A stretch of 64,000 nucleotides of DNA, from NCBI GenBank assembly GCA_008802785.1, contig VUYT01000004.1, forward strand, positions 558,001-622,000, written 5' to 3'. The stretch is from Symmetrospora coprosmae. Lineage: Eukaryota > Basidiomycota > Cystobasidiomycetes > Symmetrosporaceae. Positions 20,844-34,177 of the stretch are shown in pieces. Position numbers and translations under genes: made by a program. Below the pieces are notes generated by a model, which saw nothing but the letters and a program-made list of their open reading frames with translations, ran no database searches and was not told the origin of the DNA. Within the stretch, counting starts at the first letter, position 1, and each line of letters opens with the position of its first letter.

Positions 20844-23548
20844 ATGCGCAGATCTGGGATCCTCTCTCTGCTTCACTTCGCCGCCTCAACTCCTGCCTGC
20901 CGAGCTCCATCATCCTCATCCCACCTCCTGCTCCACGCGTCCGGCTATTCGCCTCGTCATCATCACCACCCACTGCAGCATCCCCTCTGCACCTCCCTTC
21001 GAGCGTCTCCCTTCAGCACAATGCCTGCCAAAGTGACTGCGCCCCCGCTCCCTCAAGCGCCGCACAACTTCCACCACACCCCCGAAGACATCCTCGCCAT
21101 CGCCGACGGGGTCATTGCCAGGAACCGCGCGCTCGAGGACAGAATTGGCGCGCTCAAGCCGGAGGAGTGCACCTTTGACAGTGTCGTCAGGCCGCTTGCG
21201 CTTGATGAGGGCGCTTTCGATACCGAGAGCGACCCGGCGTGCTTCCTGAGCTCCGTCTCGACCGACAAGGCTGTCCGAGATGCCGCCACCGAGGCTACAA
21301 AGCGCATCAGCGTGGGTGAAACCGCAGGAGGCCGCTCCAAAGCGATCCTGTCTAATCCCCGTCATCTTCCTCTGTATGGCAGGATTACGGCATCGAATCG
21401 TCCATGCGCGAGGACATCTACCTCCGCTTGAAGGACGCCCAGCAGAACACGCCTGCCAACTCGCTCGACCCAGAGTCTGCCCGCTTGCTCGAGAAGATGC
21501 TGCAAGACAAGCGTAGAGCAGGTCTCGGACTGCCAGAGAAGGAGCAGGCAGAGTACAAGCGTTTCAAGACCGAGATCAGCAATAAGTGTATCGATTTCAG
21601 CAAGAACTGCGACGAGGAGGATGGCTTCCTCCTCTTCACGAAGGAGGAGCTCAACGGAGTGCCAGACTCTGTCATTGCGGGCTTCCCGAAGCAGGACGCA
21701 GACGGCACTAGCAAGCACAAGGTGACGCACAAGACGCCCGACATCATTCCGGTCATTCGGTATGCCAAGGTGAGGCGTGCGACAGACACGGGGAATAAAG
21801 AAAGCGAGACACAGCGCTGACGATGGTGCTGCACAGAATCCCGAGACGAGGAAGCGCGCCTACCTTAGCTACGAGAACAAGAACACCGTCAACACGCCGC
21901 TCTTCTCTGACATTATGAAGCTGCGAACGAAGGCAGCAAAGGTGCTTGGATACGACACGTGGGCCGACTACATCATCGAGCCCAAGATGGCAAAGACGGC
22001 AGCGACAGCTTCCGACTTCCTGAACGACCTGCTCGAGAAGCTCAAGCCCATCGGAGCCGAGGAACGAGATCGGCTGCTCGAGCTGAAGGAGTCCGAGTGC
22101 AAGGAGCTCGGCATCAAGTACGAGCCAGTGTTGTACGCTTGGGACTACCGCTACCTGGATCGCCTTTACATCGAGCGCAACCTCGACCTCGATGACGAAA
22201 AGGTCAAGGAGTACCTCCCCGCCGAGCACGTTGTCAACGAGATGCTTGAGATCTACTCGCACATCCTCGGCGTCACTTGCATCAAGATGGAGGACCAGAA
22301 GGTCTGGCATGAGGAAGTCACAGTCTTCAGCGTCTGGGACACCAAGCTCCTCGAGTCAGGTGCCGACGCCAAGGAGAGCTACCTCGGGCAGCTGTATCTG
22401 GATCTCTATCCGAGGGAGGCGAAGTACGGACATGCGGCTGTCTGGGGTCTGATTCCTTCGTGGGTGCTATAACACCCTATGCGCCGAAGCGGCAGGAGAG
22501 CGCTGACTGTTTACTCTGTGTCTACAGATACAAGCTGGCCGACGGCACTCGGCAGTACAGCACGTCTGCAATGGTCGCTAATCTGGCCAGTGAGTGAAGA
22601 TGTTCAGTTCGGCGCCAGGGACTGGTCTGATTCCTGCCCTCTGCAGAACCGACTGCTGAACAGCCGGCTCTTTTGAGCCACGACGACTTTGTTACGCTGT
22701 TCCATGAGGTGGGGCGGTCCCAGCTATCGGAGCAAAGGATCTCTACTGATCATTCCCGGGCTCCACAGATGGGCCACGCATACCACGGCTTGACTTCCAA
22801 CAGACCGCAGTACGCTCGTTTCCATGGCACCCGCACCGCACGAGACTTTGTCGAGTGCCCGAGTCAGTCGAATGAGAATTGGTGCTTCATTCCCGAGGTG
22901 ATGCGCAAGGTGTCCAAGCATTACAAGACGGGCGAGACGATTCCCGACGAGCTCATCAACAAGATCATCAAAGGCGATGCCATCAACAAAGGTCTCTTCA
23001 ACCTGCGCCAGCTCTATTTTGGGCTCTTTGACCTTGAGGTTCACACGAGCAAGCAGGACATCGACTACACCAAGCTCTGGAACGAGAAGCGTGAGGAGGT
23101 CGCGCTGACTAGCATCGGCGACGCTGAACTCCCAGCGGGTCAGGGCTCATTCGCTCATCTCGTTGGCGGTGCGTGTTTGCGGCTGCCTGATTCCCTGACG
23201 CCGCCTTCAGCTGATCGTTCACGCTTTCTATGCGGGCCATTGCGCAGGCTACGATGCGGGCTACTATGGGTGAGTCTATGGTACTGTTGCGAGCAGGCCG
23301 AATCGCCTGGCTGACCCTGCTGGCCTTTTTTGTACAGGTACATGTATTCGCTGTCGTTCGCGGCGGACGTGTTCGCGACGGTGTTTGAGAAAGACCCGCT
23401 CTCGCCTGAGGCAGGTGCTCGGTACCGCAAGTCCATCCTGTCGGTCGGCGGGAGCAGAGACGAGATGGAGAGCCTTACCGAGCTGCTGGGCAGAGCGCCC
23501 AACAACGAGGCCTTCATGAGGAAGCTGCTCCGGGGAGCGCGTCAGTAG
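20844..23548 (+). CDS. PRD1: M3 zinc metallopeptidase (saccharolysin/thimet oligopeptidase)
   Basis: This oligopeptidase degrades short peptides in cytosol and mitochondria. Coding exons run from the N-terminal block APHNFHHTPEDILAIADGVI through SHDDFVTLFHE. After an intron comes MGHAYHGLTS, which together gives the zinc motif HEMGH. Then come YARFHGTRTARDFVECPSQ, GYDAGYYG, YMYSLSFAADVF, ending at 23548. Three in-frame ATGs compete: 20775, 20844 and 21021. From 20844 the sequence begins MRRSGILSLLHFAASTPACR and is rich in R, S and H without acids before RASPFST, like a mitochondrial presequence. From 21021 (MPAKVTAPPLPQ) a cytosolic form would result. I list 20844 and consider dual use likely. 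Confidence 0.92.
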
Positions 23549-23800
23549 CATGAGAGTGTGACCAAACGGTGCAATAAAACCTGTAGCGTCTCATTGGCAA
23601 CATACCCTGAATCGTTCCTGCATTTGCCACCTTCGTGTTGCCTTGCCTCGAGCTTGCGAGCTCACCACCAGGCCCAGTCTCCGCCCGACTGCAGGAGCAA
23701 CAGCAACGGCGGGTGCGCGCGCCTTTACACGCATAGCAGAACAACGACTATCATTACTTCATGACATAGACGCTATACCAGCCGCTGCTTCGCGCACGCC

Positions 23801-26800
23801 ATGGCGTCGCGCTCGTTCTCGGATGCGCTGTCCAACCTGAGCAGCGACAAGATCAAGGACCGCACACAGGGCCTCGAGGACGTCCGCGTCTTCCTCTCGG
23901 TGCAGCGCAACCTCGAGTGGATCAACCAGGATGGCGGACAGCGCAAGTCCTGGCTCAAGATCCTCCAGGCCGTCTTCCAGATCGTCGTCGACGAGCAGAA
24001 GGCCTACGTCAAAAAGCCAGGGACGGCCGTCGTGCTCAAGCGCCTGCGGGACGCGGCGCAAGTCGTCCGGCTCATCATCGAGAAGGCCGCCGCGGACATT
24101 CCCCGCAAGGCCTTCAAGGCTGTATTCAGTCACATTGTCTCTGTGCTCGTCGTCAACAAGCGCCTCTTCGAGCCGGTCGCGCTCGAATACCTGAAAGCGC
24201 TCCGCACCATCATCGGCTACCAGCCCCACCTCGACCACCTCGAGCCGCGACAATGGATACACGGCGTCGCACTGTGCTTTAGTGCAGCTCTGGGCGATCC
24301 CATCATCAATTTGCACGAGATCGGAGACGAAGCGCGCATGGAGGATGATGATGAGACGGAATCAGCAACCGCCTCCTCCACATCGCGAAAACGCAAAGCC
24401 ACGGGGCTGGCGCGCGCTATCGAGGACGACGAAGAGGAAGCAGGAGCTCGCCGCTCGCCCTTCTCAGCTCCGCACAAGACTGCCGGTCAGGACATCATCG
24501 AGCTAATGTCGTGCCTGGAGGCGCTGTTCCGCTCGTCGGCTTCGCCATTCTTCGAGCACGGGCAGGCACTCCTCGCCAAATTTGTGCGCTTCTTTCGCAC
24601 ATTCCCTGCCGAGACGAGCGCGCATCTTCCCGCTCTGGGCGCCCTTAATCGCCTGGTTGCCGAGCTATACTTCAACTCGAAGCGCAAGATGGAGGCTGCT
24701 TCCGTCCAGCTTTGGCCCCTCCTTCTCACTCTCTGGCCGACCAAGAACAGCCTACTCAAGGAGCACCTCGTCGTAGCCTTCACATCGTTCTTTCCGTACC
24801 TCGTGTACAGAGATGGTCCCGCCCAGACGCCTCTGGTGCATGCCTTGTACACTAGCATCCTGGCAGAAACAGAGAATCGCTGGGGTGTCGAAGAGCTCGA
24901 CCTCGAGCATCTCGCTTTCACCGAAGCTGTTCCCGACTCGCAGACTGAGCGGGAGCCGTTCCGAGCAACGCTTGTCCGCGCCGGTCATTCGTTCACGAGC
25001 TCGCAGGCGCTTTCCTGGTCGGTCTTCGAGCTCGGCGCGTCATGCCTGCATCACCTGCAGACGGCGTCGCAGTCGCTACAACCCGCCATCCCGCCGACTC
25101 CTTCTTCTTCCGCCAAGGGCAAGAGACGCAAGGTGGGTCCGATTCTTTCCAGCATGATGGATAGATCTGCAAACTGACGTCCGCCTCCTTTGCCTGCCTG
25201 TCTCTCATAGATTGAAGCACCTTTGGACAATCTGCTCGACGATCTGCAGAGCACGACGCCTCGCCTCGCACTGCAACGACTGCAGCTTCTGCTCTTCTAC
25301 CTAGAACAGGATCAAGCATCGGCCTTGCGCCTCGAGGAATCGAACGATCTCCTCAAAGGGCTTGTATCGCTCGGCAATCACGAGAATCCGTCTCTACATT
25401 CATGGAGCCTTGTCGTCCTGGCCACGCTAGCCATGGCATCCATTCCACCCGAGCCTGCTTCCGGGAGTGGCTCGCAAGCAGAATGGCAGAAGGCGTGGAC
25501 AGTCGGCCTTCGCAGACTGTCACACTCTGCAGTTTCTCGCTCGGCTTGCGTCCTCGTGCGCATACTCATGCGACAGAACCGCATAGCGAAAGACCGTCTT
25601 CTACAAGATCTCGAAGCCATCGCGAGGGACATCGAGTTGACGGGACCGCCCCTGCCGTGCGACTCCGCATGCGACCTCCTAATGGCCCTCCTCGACCTGA
25701 CCAGCTCCGACATCAGGCTCTTCCGCCTCAATGTACACGAGAAGGTCTACAACCGCTTAGGCAACCACTGGGCTCTCTTACCCTCGCTCTCGAATGCGCC
25801 ACGTGCATTCTCGCAAAAGCCCCATTCGGATCCGCTGGGCGTGAACAAGCTATCCCGTTTGCTCGATCGCATCATCTCTATACCGCTTCACCAGGAGGAG
25901 CAGCAGGACGACGCTACGCTCCTGCCTGACTGCATCATAACAGACTGGAAGATTACAGAAGCAGAGAACTGGCTACCACGGGAATGGTTCTTCCACGCTC
26001 GTTTGCCTTCTCTGCGAGACTTGACGAACAATGCAAGTCAAGGGCGGTCTCCAGCAGGTATGACATCGGCAGCTGCCGCGGGTACCAACATGCTTGCCGT
26101 GCGCATCACCTCATACCTGCGCAAGACGCTCGACGCAGCGATGGGAGAGATCGAGGCAGGTGGCGAAATGTACTGGTCGAGCTTGAACATCGACAGGATG
26201 AGGAGGATGGCAGACTTGGCTGTGCTTGTTCTGCTATACGAGGCCAAGTTGGACGTAGCCAAGATCATTCGGGGCGATCGAAATCTGGTGCCTGCCATCG
26301 ACCTCCTCAGCCAGCTACTGCCCCGCTTCAATCTCACAAAGTGGTCCGTCGCCGAAAGAGCATATCTGCTGCTCGCCCTCGATCCGCTTCTCGTGCGATA
26401 CAAAGATCGCGCCGCTCCTTTCGAGGGTCTCATTTCGGCAGGAAAGAATTCCGGCATCAGGCGGGACGTCCTGGCGAGGGGTGAATCTTCCTGTGTCGAG
26501 GTCCTTTTGCAGCAGGGCCGAAAGGCTGACTTCTCCTGGGCATCCTGTTGTCAGTCAGGCCGCAGTCGCATGAGAAGAACGACTACGCAGTTCCGAGCTA
26601 CTTGCGCACATTGTGGATGACCGACAATTTCCGATCTGCCATGTCAAGGTTGTCCGAGGCAATCGAACGTCTTCTGGACTTGGATGTGCAGGAACCGCAA
26701 GCTGTCGCCGCGGCCGACGATGATGGCTTCGGTGCCATCAAATCGACCACATCGACGCAGATGACCGGTCGCGCTACCTTCGAGCTCGACAATGGTATCG

Positions 26801-29800
26801 CGCTACATAGCTGCATGGCCACCGGGATGCGCTTCCTGGTCACAACGTCCTACCTTAGCAGCGGGGCGCAGAAGGCGGGTCGGCTGCGGAATGTCGTCAC
26901 CAATCTGCTGGAAGGAAGCGGTACACACTTTGCCCTGCTAGGGCAGCATCTGTTTCAGGCCGTCGAGGCGGGCTACCTCTCGCTTTCGTCGAACGAACTC
27001 GACGAGATCCTCGAGCGCATCGGCGGGGAGCTCCTGCCCTCATATGAGTACGCTCGATCAGCCGAAGTGCAGCTTCTGGTCCTCCAATTCCTTCAGGCCA
27101 CTGTCAATACCTGGGGCAAGCACGAGACAATGGAGCTCAGCTTCGTAGACAACGCTCGGCGACTTAGCGCTTGGTTCACCGGTCAGCTCCGCACGGACAG
27201 CATTGCTCTTCACCGGATCCGAATGGCGTTCATCGACCTTCTAGACCGTTTCCTCTCTCCGGAGCTCGACTCGGGCGCGTGGGGCCACGAATCCGAAGCC
27301 ACGGGATGCGACGACGGAGGCGTACCTATCACGCCGGCCAATGCTCTGATTTTGATGATCAGCGACCGGGACTATCGTGTCCGCATCAAGAGCGCACCCG
27401 TGATCGGTCGCCTCTGCTCATTCATGCACGACAAGCACGAGCATGCTCAAGCCATGTGGGACAACATCGCACGTCAGCAGAAGTTCGACATCTCTGGCGA
27501 TAACTTCGAAGGCAACATATCCTTGTTGCTTACCTACGGCAATATCATTGTCGCAAGCGATTCGTTCCGGTCCAATGCGTACCGACCCATCGTCGTTTAC
27601 GCTGCACTCAACTCTAGCAAGAGCACCAGCCTGTATGTGAGCGCTACGCTCAGCACAGCAGCTTCCAGGCTTGGCTTGCAAGATCTCGCCCAGCTTTACA
27701 AGTTCCTGGCCACGTACACAATGGCAGAGCAGATGATGGATCGGCAGGAAGAGCTGGTCATACCAGATCCGACCGCTTTCGGCTTCGCAAAGAGGAGAGA
27801 CCTTTACGAGGCGCGCTTCTCCGAAGTGGGAGCTATGGTGCTTGCCGGACCCAGACGGGCGTTCTTCGATCAGATGTGCGCGTATGTCGGGAGGACGGTG
27901 GCGACTTGCCTGCGACAGTGTCTACCTGTCTTTATTGCGTATCGCTTAGCTCTGCCCGCCGGTGCTGCGGCTGCAGAAGGCTTGCAGGATGTCAACGACG
28001 ATATAGGAGAAAGAGTCCGACAGATTGCAAAGGATATCAACGTCAAACCATCAGTCCTACTTCAGGACACGCGAGACCAGGTGGTGGCAAAGCTCTTCAC
28101 CTTCATCTGGGAGCCGGAGTACGATGCCGCCACACTGTCAAAAGCTCTCGACGCCTCTTGGCCAGGCAGCGCAGCGACAATAACGGAGCTCCTGCGGCCA
28201 TTGCAGCTTTCCTTCCAGCCCAACATCCTATCTCCACCCGATGTGGCGCTCGGCCAGACTCTTTTGGCTCTGAAGGGATCGCATCCGAGCGTGCAGGGCG
28301 TTCTCGCCAGTGAACGCAGTCTCTACGGCGTCCTTCATCAGCTATTGGTGTCATCAGCCAGTCCTCCTTTTGTCTCGCAGCAACTCCGCCTGCTTTACAA
28401 CTCGGCAATCTGCATTGCCGCAGCGAACCAGTGCATCAGATCCAGCCCATCTCTCCTCTTTCTAATCCTCCATCGAAGCGTGCGCATCTTCCACCAGCCA
28501 GACCTCTTCTGCCTTGCGAGTTCTCTGTATCGCTGGGCCTTGCAGGTCTACGTACAGATCGCTCCCATAGACGATCATGCGAGTGATCTGGGTCAGACCA
28601 TGGTTCAAGCTGCGGAAAGCGCAACTGCGTATAAGCGGGACCCGGATCTTCGCTTGGCGGAGGCTGCGCAGGCTCTCCTCAAGGATTCCGAGGAGACGCT
28701 CGCTCGTCTTCTATCCAGCAAGTCCGTGGGACAGATCACCAACGCAAGGACTGCCCTCAGTCTCTGGCCGACATCCCTGCCCCTGCATAGAAAGCTCACG
28801 CTCAACATGCTTCAAAACACTATGGAGAAGCCAAGCACTCGGTTCCGCACTCACAGCACGATCCTTCATCTGTCTAGTTTGCTGGACTCGATGAAAGCAC
28901 CTGCAATTTCACCCGAGCGGCTATCCCGCCTGATCTGGCACTTCCTGGCCAAAGCCGAATTCTCAGCAGAAGCCGACCGCAGCGACTCCGCCGGCTTCGT
29001 CGCTCTTGCGGACCTCATCTCTCGAGCAGGCTGCACCATCCAGCCACCGAACCTAGCCCAGGAGGACGTTCAAAACCTTGGGCGCGTTGAGGTCCGGGAC
29101 CTTAGGCAGGTCCAGGAGCAAATTATCCAGGAGATTGCGGCGCTCCTAGACAGTCCGGATCTTGAGGTCGTCAGTCTGGCATACGACACCTTGCAACAGG
29201 TGTTCACACCTTCTCCTTCGCCATCAGCAGACGGTGCCGCACCCGAGCATTTCGCCGTCCCCGCTACAGCCACGCATATCCGGCCGCTTTCTATCGCAGC
29301 CCCCGGAACAGCAAGTGTCGACACGGGTATTCAGTTGCAGAATCTCGTGCAGGACGATCACTGGACGAAGAAGGCCAGAGACACAGCTGCATGGTGCCGC
29401 GATTTCTCCGTGCTTCTCGCCTGCGTCCTAGCCAGTACCGACATGTTCTTCCTGCACATTCACCCACTACTGGTGAAGCTGCCTAGCTTCGCGAGGACGT
29501 GCGTTAAGTACCTCGTCCATTGCGTGCTGCTGCGCGAGGCTGGCCAACCCAACAGAGATGCCAAACACATTATTTCGACCTACTTCCACCGCATCCTCAC
29601 AACCCCTTCGCCCGAGACGACATCGTACATCGTAGACATCTGCATCAAGCTACGAGGCTACGCGCGACCGGTTCCAGCGGGAAGTATCGCTCACCCGCTA
29701 GACAGGGACCTTTGGTTGGACCTGGACTATAGCACGCTGGCTAATGCGGCACTGCGGGTACGTGCTTTCGAAGCGGCACTCCTCTTCTACGAGCTCAGTC

Positions 29801-32800
29801 GTGAGCATTCCAAGCTTTCTCGAGTCTCGTCGGGAGAAGCTGCCGTCCCGCAGAGCAGCGCCACCCAAGATCTCCTGTACGCAATCTACTCGAATATCAA
29901 CGAGCCGGATAGCTTCTATAGCATCCACGCCATCAACGTCCAGCAAGGTCTGATGCGCAGACTCCATCACGAGGGGAGTTGGAGAGAAGCTCTGTCATGG
30001 CATGGAGCAGCTCTGGAGAGCGACAGTCCTGGGCTGGATGGGCGACCGTCGCGAAGTGGTCTCATCGAGAGTCTGGCGCTGTCAAGCTTGCCACATTTAG
30101 CATCGCACATGTATGCGCCGGCGACCCAAATCGGGAGCGGATCGCAGTCGAGGAGCGACGGACATCTCACCTCCGGCTTCCAGTATGATCTAGCCTGGAA
30201 GACCGAACAATGGGATATCCCCTTGACCTTCCCAGAGAGTACACACGCCATCTCCCAGGCCAGCGTTTTCTGGGCTCTCCGAGCGAGTCAGCGGGACTTC
30301 AATCGAGATCAAGCACAGACAAAGATTCTACACAAGCTGGCACTGGAGGCGTGCAAGCTGGCCAGAATCACGCCCGAAACGCCGGAAGTCGATCCTCAGG
30401 CACTCAAGGCTGCCGTCTGCATAGGGGAGATCCACGGAGCGTATGCGAACTTGATGCAAATCGGCCAGGAGGAGCGCGGAAAGCCACTTGATACGAAGTC
30501 GTTCAGTCACCTGCCGTAAGAACGATTCACGTTGCATGTGCGATTACGGATATAGCTGATAAAGTCCTCTCCTGCACAGGTACGACGTGGCCGATCAAGC
30601 AATAACGTCTCGAGCGATGATCTTCCGCAATGCGAGGCTTGCAGAGGGACGCGATCTCATCACTGATGAACCGACGCACAGTCAGCTCGCTCTTGCGGCA
30701 GCCGAGCGCCAGCATCTTCTTGACCTCGCCCGCCTCTCTCGCACCCGTATGCATCTGCAAACCGCCCTGAATGCGGTGCTCCGGGCTCAGCAAACGCACG
30801 AAGGCGATGCCCGAAACTGGCACGTGGACTTTGAGATGGCGAAGATTATCTGGAGCAAAGGTCATCACGGTACGGCGATCGAGATGCTGACCCGGACCCA
30901 CGACGAGTACCGCGCTCGGGGCGTCAGCATGGATCCGAAGGACGAGGCTTGTCTGCTGGCTCAAGCCGTAGGTTGCTGATATCCGTGTTAATGTGGGATC
31001 TTAACCCGCCTGACGTCCTCATGTATCCTGCCGTCGTTGCAGGGAGAGTGGATTGGCATCGCTAGACTCGAAGCAGCCACTGTCATCAAGGAGAAGTATT
31101 TCGAACCCAGCGAACAACTCCTAGCGACTGCCAAAGACTCCTCCAGCTTAGCGGCAATGTCCGTGGTCGCCATCAAGTACGCTCGCTTCGCCGATCAGCA
31201 GTACCAGGCAGAAACGCGCAAGCTGGAGGACATGGAACGCTTAGAAGCATATAGCGCCCGCATAGAAGCGGAAGCGTCGCAAGGGCGTCGGAATGGCAAG
31301 ACCTCTCAAAGTGACGACAGCGTCACCAGCCGGAATCGGCAGATGCTGCAGTCCCAGCAGGATCGGCAGGCCGTCGAGCAGTACAAGGGTACGCGGCGAA
31401 CTCTGCTCGAGATATCAGTAGAGATGTTCGGTCGGGCTTTGGCGCTGTCGGACGACAACGACGATGCGCTTTTCCGCTTCACCTCGCTCTGGTTGGCGAA
31501 CGCTGGTGACGATGCCATCAACGCAGTCGCTGGTGGAGGTATTGGTGCCATTCCGTCGCACAAGTTTGTCATTCTCGTCCACCAGCTTTCCGCCCGTCTG
31601 GCCTCCCAGTCTGCCGGAGCTGCATCCCCGATCCGTCCGGCCTTCCAGCTAGTCCTATATGACCTCGTCAGCCGACTGTGCGCGGACCATCCATTCCACA
31701 GCCTTTTTCAGATCTACTTCCTTCGCGCCAATGCCCCTGCAAATCAAGCCACAAAGTCTGGACGTCGATCCTCGGCGATTACGGCAGAGGCCGCCTCGCA
31801 GATACAGAGAGCCGACGCGGTCGGAGAGATTTTGCGGACCCTGCAGCAGACAGAGCGTCTCAAGACTATCACTCGCCATCTGGAGACTGCCATCATTGCG
31901 TACATGAGCTGGGCAGACTACGACGCCAGACCAGACCAAGGGAAAGGAAAAAAGACCAAGACCATTCCAGCAAACGAACCCATTCGCAAGCTCGTCGATG
32001 TACCTATCCCGGTCTCGACAGAGGCTCTCGCCCTGGACAAGACCACTCGGTATGATGCGGGATCCTTCGTCACCATTAAGCGCTTTAGCGATACATTCCT
32101 GCTCGCCGGCGGCATACATCTGCCCAAGATCACGAACTGCATTGGCTCAGACGGCAAACCGTACAAGCAGCTGGTAGGCAGAGTCTCTCGCTTCACTTGA
32201 TCCGGTGATCCGGCGATCTTGCTGACGCCTCTGACCTGCCAGTACAAGGGAGGTGATGATGTTCGGCAGGATGCAGTGATGCAGCAGGTCTTCGAAATCG
32301 CAAATGAGCTCTTGAGCCGGGATGAGCGCACACGCACCCGGAACCTTGCCATCAGGACCTACAAAGTTATACCCCTCAAGAGCAGTGCCGGTCTACTGCA
32401 GTTCGTGCCGAATAGTCTGGCTATCGGGAACTGGCTGATCGACGCTCATGGCAGGTGCGCCAGACAGTCAGTCTCATTCACCGGCAGTGCAGCGCGCTTA
32501 TCGCCTTTGACTCCCAGATACAACCCGACGGATGCGAAAGTGTCAGACGTCAGGTATAAGCTCAGAGATTATGCCGAGTCCCCCGCGGCGGAGCGCGTTG
32601 CGGTCTACAAGGAAGCGATGAAGAAAGTGCGGCCCGTAATGCGACATTTCTTCACAGAGAAGCATTACCTCCCCGCGCGCTGGTTCGAGATGCGCCTCCT
32701 CTATGCGCGAAGTACCGCAGTCATGTCGATGGTCAGGCACATTCTTGGGCTCGGGGACAGACACGTCTCCAACATTCTCATCGACACGGCCAAAGGAGAG

Positions 32801-33469
32801 CTCATCCCGATTGATTTGGGAATTGCTTTCGAGGCGGTAAGGCTGAAGATCGTATCTGGTGGTTTCCGATGATCCGCAGCTGAAGTGAAGCCTGATCGCA
32901 CGCGCAGGGACGGTATCTCCGCACCCCCGAGCTCGTACCTTTCCGCCTCACGAACGACATCGTCGACGGATTCGGCTCATCGGGTGTCGATGGGGTCTTC
33001 CGGAAGTGCTCGGAGGAAACCATGCGAGTCCTCCGGGCGGAGTCGGCCGTACTCATGACCATCCTCGAAGTGTTCAAGTTTGATCCTCTGCAGCAATGGC
33101 AAGTACAGCTGCCTCGCTGCGTGCCTCGCTTACGCTGACACCTGTTCGACACGCAGGTCCGCTTCAAGCCAGAAGGTGAAGCAGGCGCAGGGCAGCCAGG
33201 GCATGGACCATAGCAAAGTCGGCAGCCTCTCACGCGGCCACGAGGTGCTCACCGAAGCCGATCGCGCTATAGCAACGGTGGCAAGCAAGCTTCGTAATGA
33301 TTTGAGTGTTGAGCACGCAGTTAGCGAGTGAGTCGCTCTGGCGCCTCCTTCGCGGCCTCTGCTTCGTCGCTGGTTTGACTGATGCCGGTCCGGCCCCAGT
33401 CTGATCTCGAAGGCTAGAGATCCCGAGAATCTCGGCTCAATATACCACGGCTGGCAGCCACACCTGTGA
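23801..33469 (+). CDS. TEL1: Serine/threonine kinase Tel1 (ATM), PIKK family
   Basis: The largest gene here, sensing DNA double-strand breaks and telomere length. Ten exons join in phase: 23801-25132, 25211-26480, 26555-30515, 30580-30967, 31043-32173, 32243-32454, 32518-32836, 32908-33098, 33157-33327, 33400-33469; 3014 residues. The N-terminus ([19 protein letters not shown]) is the TAN region, followed by a long helical-repeat and FAT part. The kinase core has [14 protein letters not shown], the catalytic loop [13 protein letters not shown], and IDLGIAFE in place of [18 protein letters not shown] and [20 protein letters not shown] are ATM/Tel1-specific. The FATC end is [16 protein letters not shown]. 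Catalytic residues are intact. The intron after 33098 starts GCAAGT, a GC-AG intron. Another intron lies at 26481-26554. Confidence 0.96.
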
Positions 33470-34177
33470 TTAAAAAAATGCACAGCTCACCTATGAGGGC
33501 CTCCTCGCGAGTAGTAACATCCATACGTCATACAGAGGCCGCCAGCTTTCATCGCACGATGCAGTCATCCAGTCGTCCCATTCCGCCTGGTTGTTGTCGT
33601 TCGCACGGTCATCAGCAGTACTCTGGTCGTTCGCAATACATTCCTATTGAGGTCGCTCTGCTTAGATTCATTGCCTTCCGATGCAGGCTCGTCCTATACG
33701 CGTGCCTCGATCGCGTTTGGTGGCAAAAGGCATGCCGAGCGCGGGAGCACCGACCCGCAAGGCTGAGGCAGGCACACGAAGATGACGAGAAGAGCGCGCA
33801 AATGCGATGCCGTCCACGCCGTATCATGAGTGCCTGTGCCTGATCCCTTGCGGCTTTCTTTGTTGACTGTTTACGCGTCTCTTGTCAACAAGACCCACGG
33901 GCGGGACGGTAGCTGCATGGCACTTCCGTCCCGCTCTGCTTGCCTCTTCTCTCTTCTCTTCATCATACCGCATACTGAACTATCGAAATACTTCCCCTCC
34001 CCTCCCTGACTCGTACCCACACGGCCTTCGCCACCCCACATTCTCGCTCTAGAGACCACATTCATTTTACCCTTCCCTGAACATTCCTATTTCCCACTTC
34101 CACGAACGCCCTACTTCGTACCAAACCTTCCAACCAACACTACTGACTACTCACCTATCTTGGCATCCTCGCCAACC
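33470..34177 (+). promoter_or_regulatory. Promoter region of the secreted protein with CT-rich tract
   Basis: This gap of about 700 bp follows the TEL1 stop. From roughly 33930 to 34170 the plus strand is strongly enriched in C and T, as in fungal CT-box promoters, just before the start codon at 34178. No gene was found in the first half. Confidence 0.5.
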
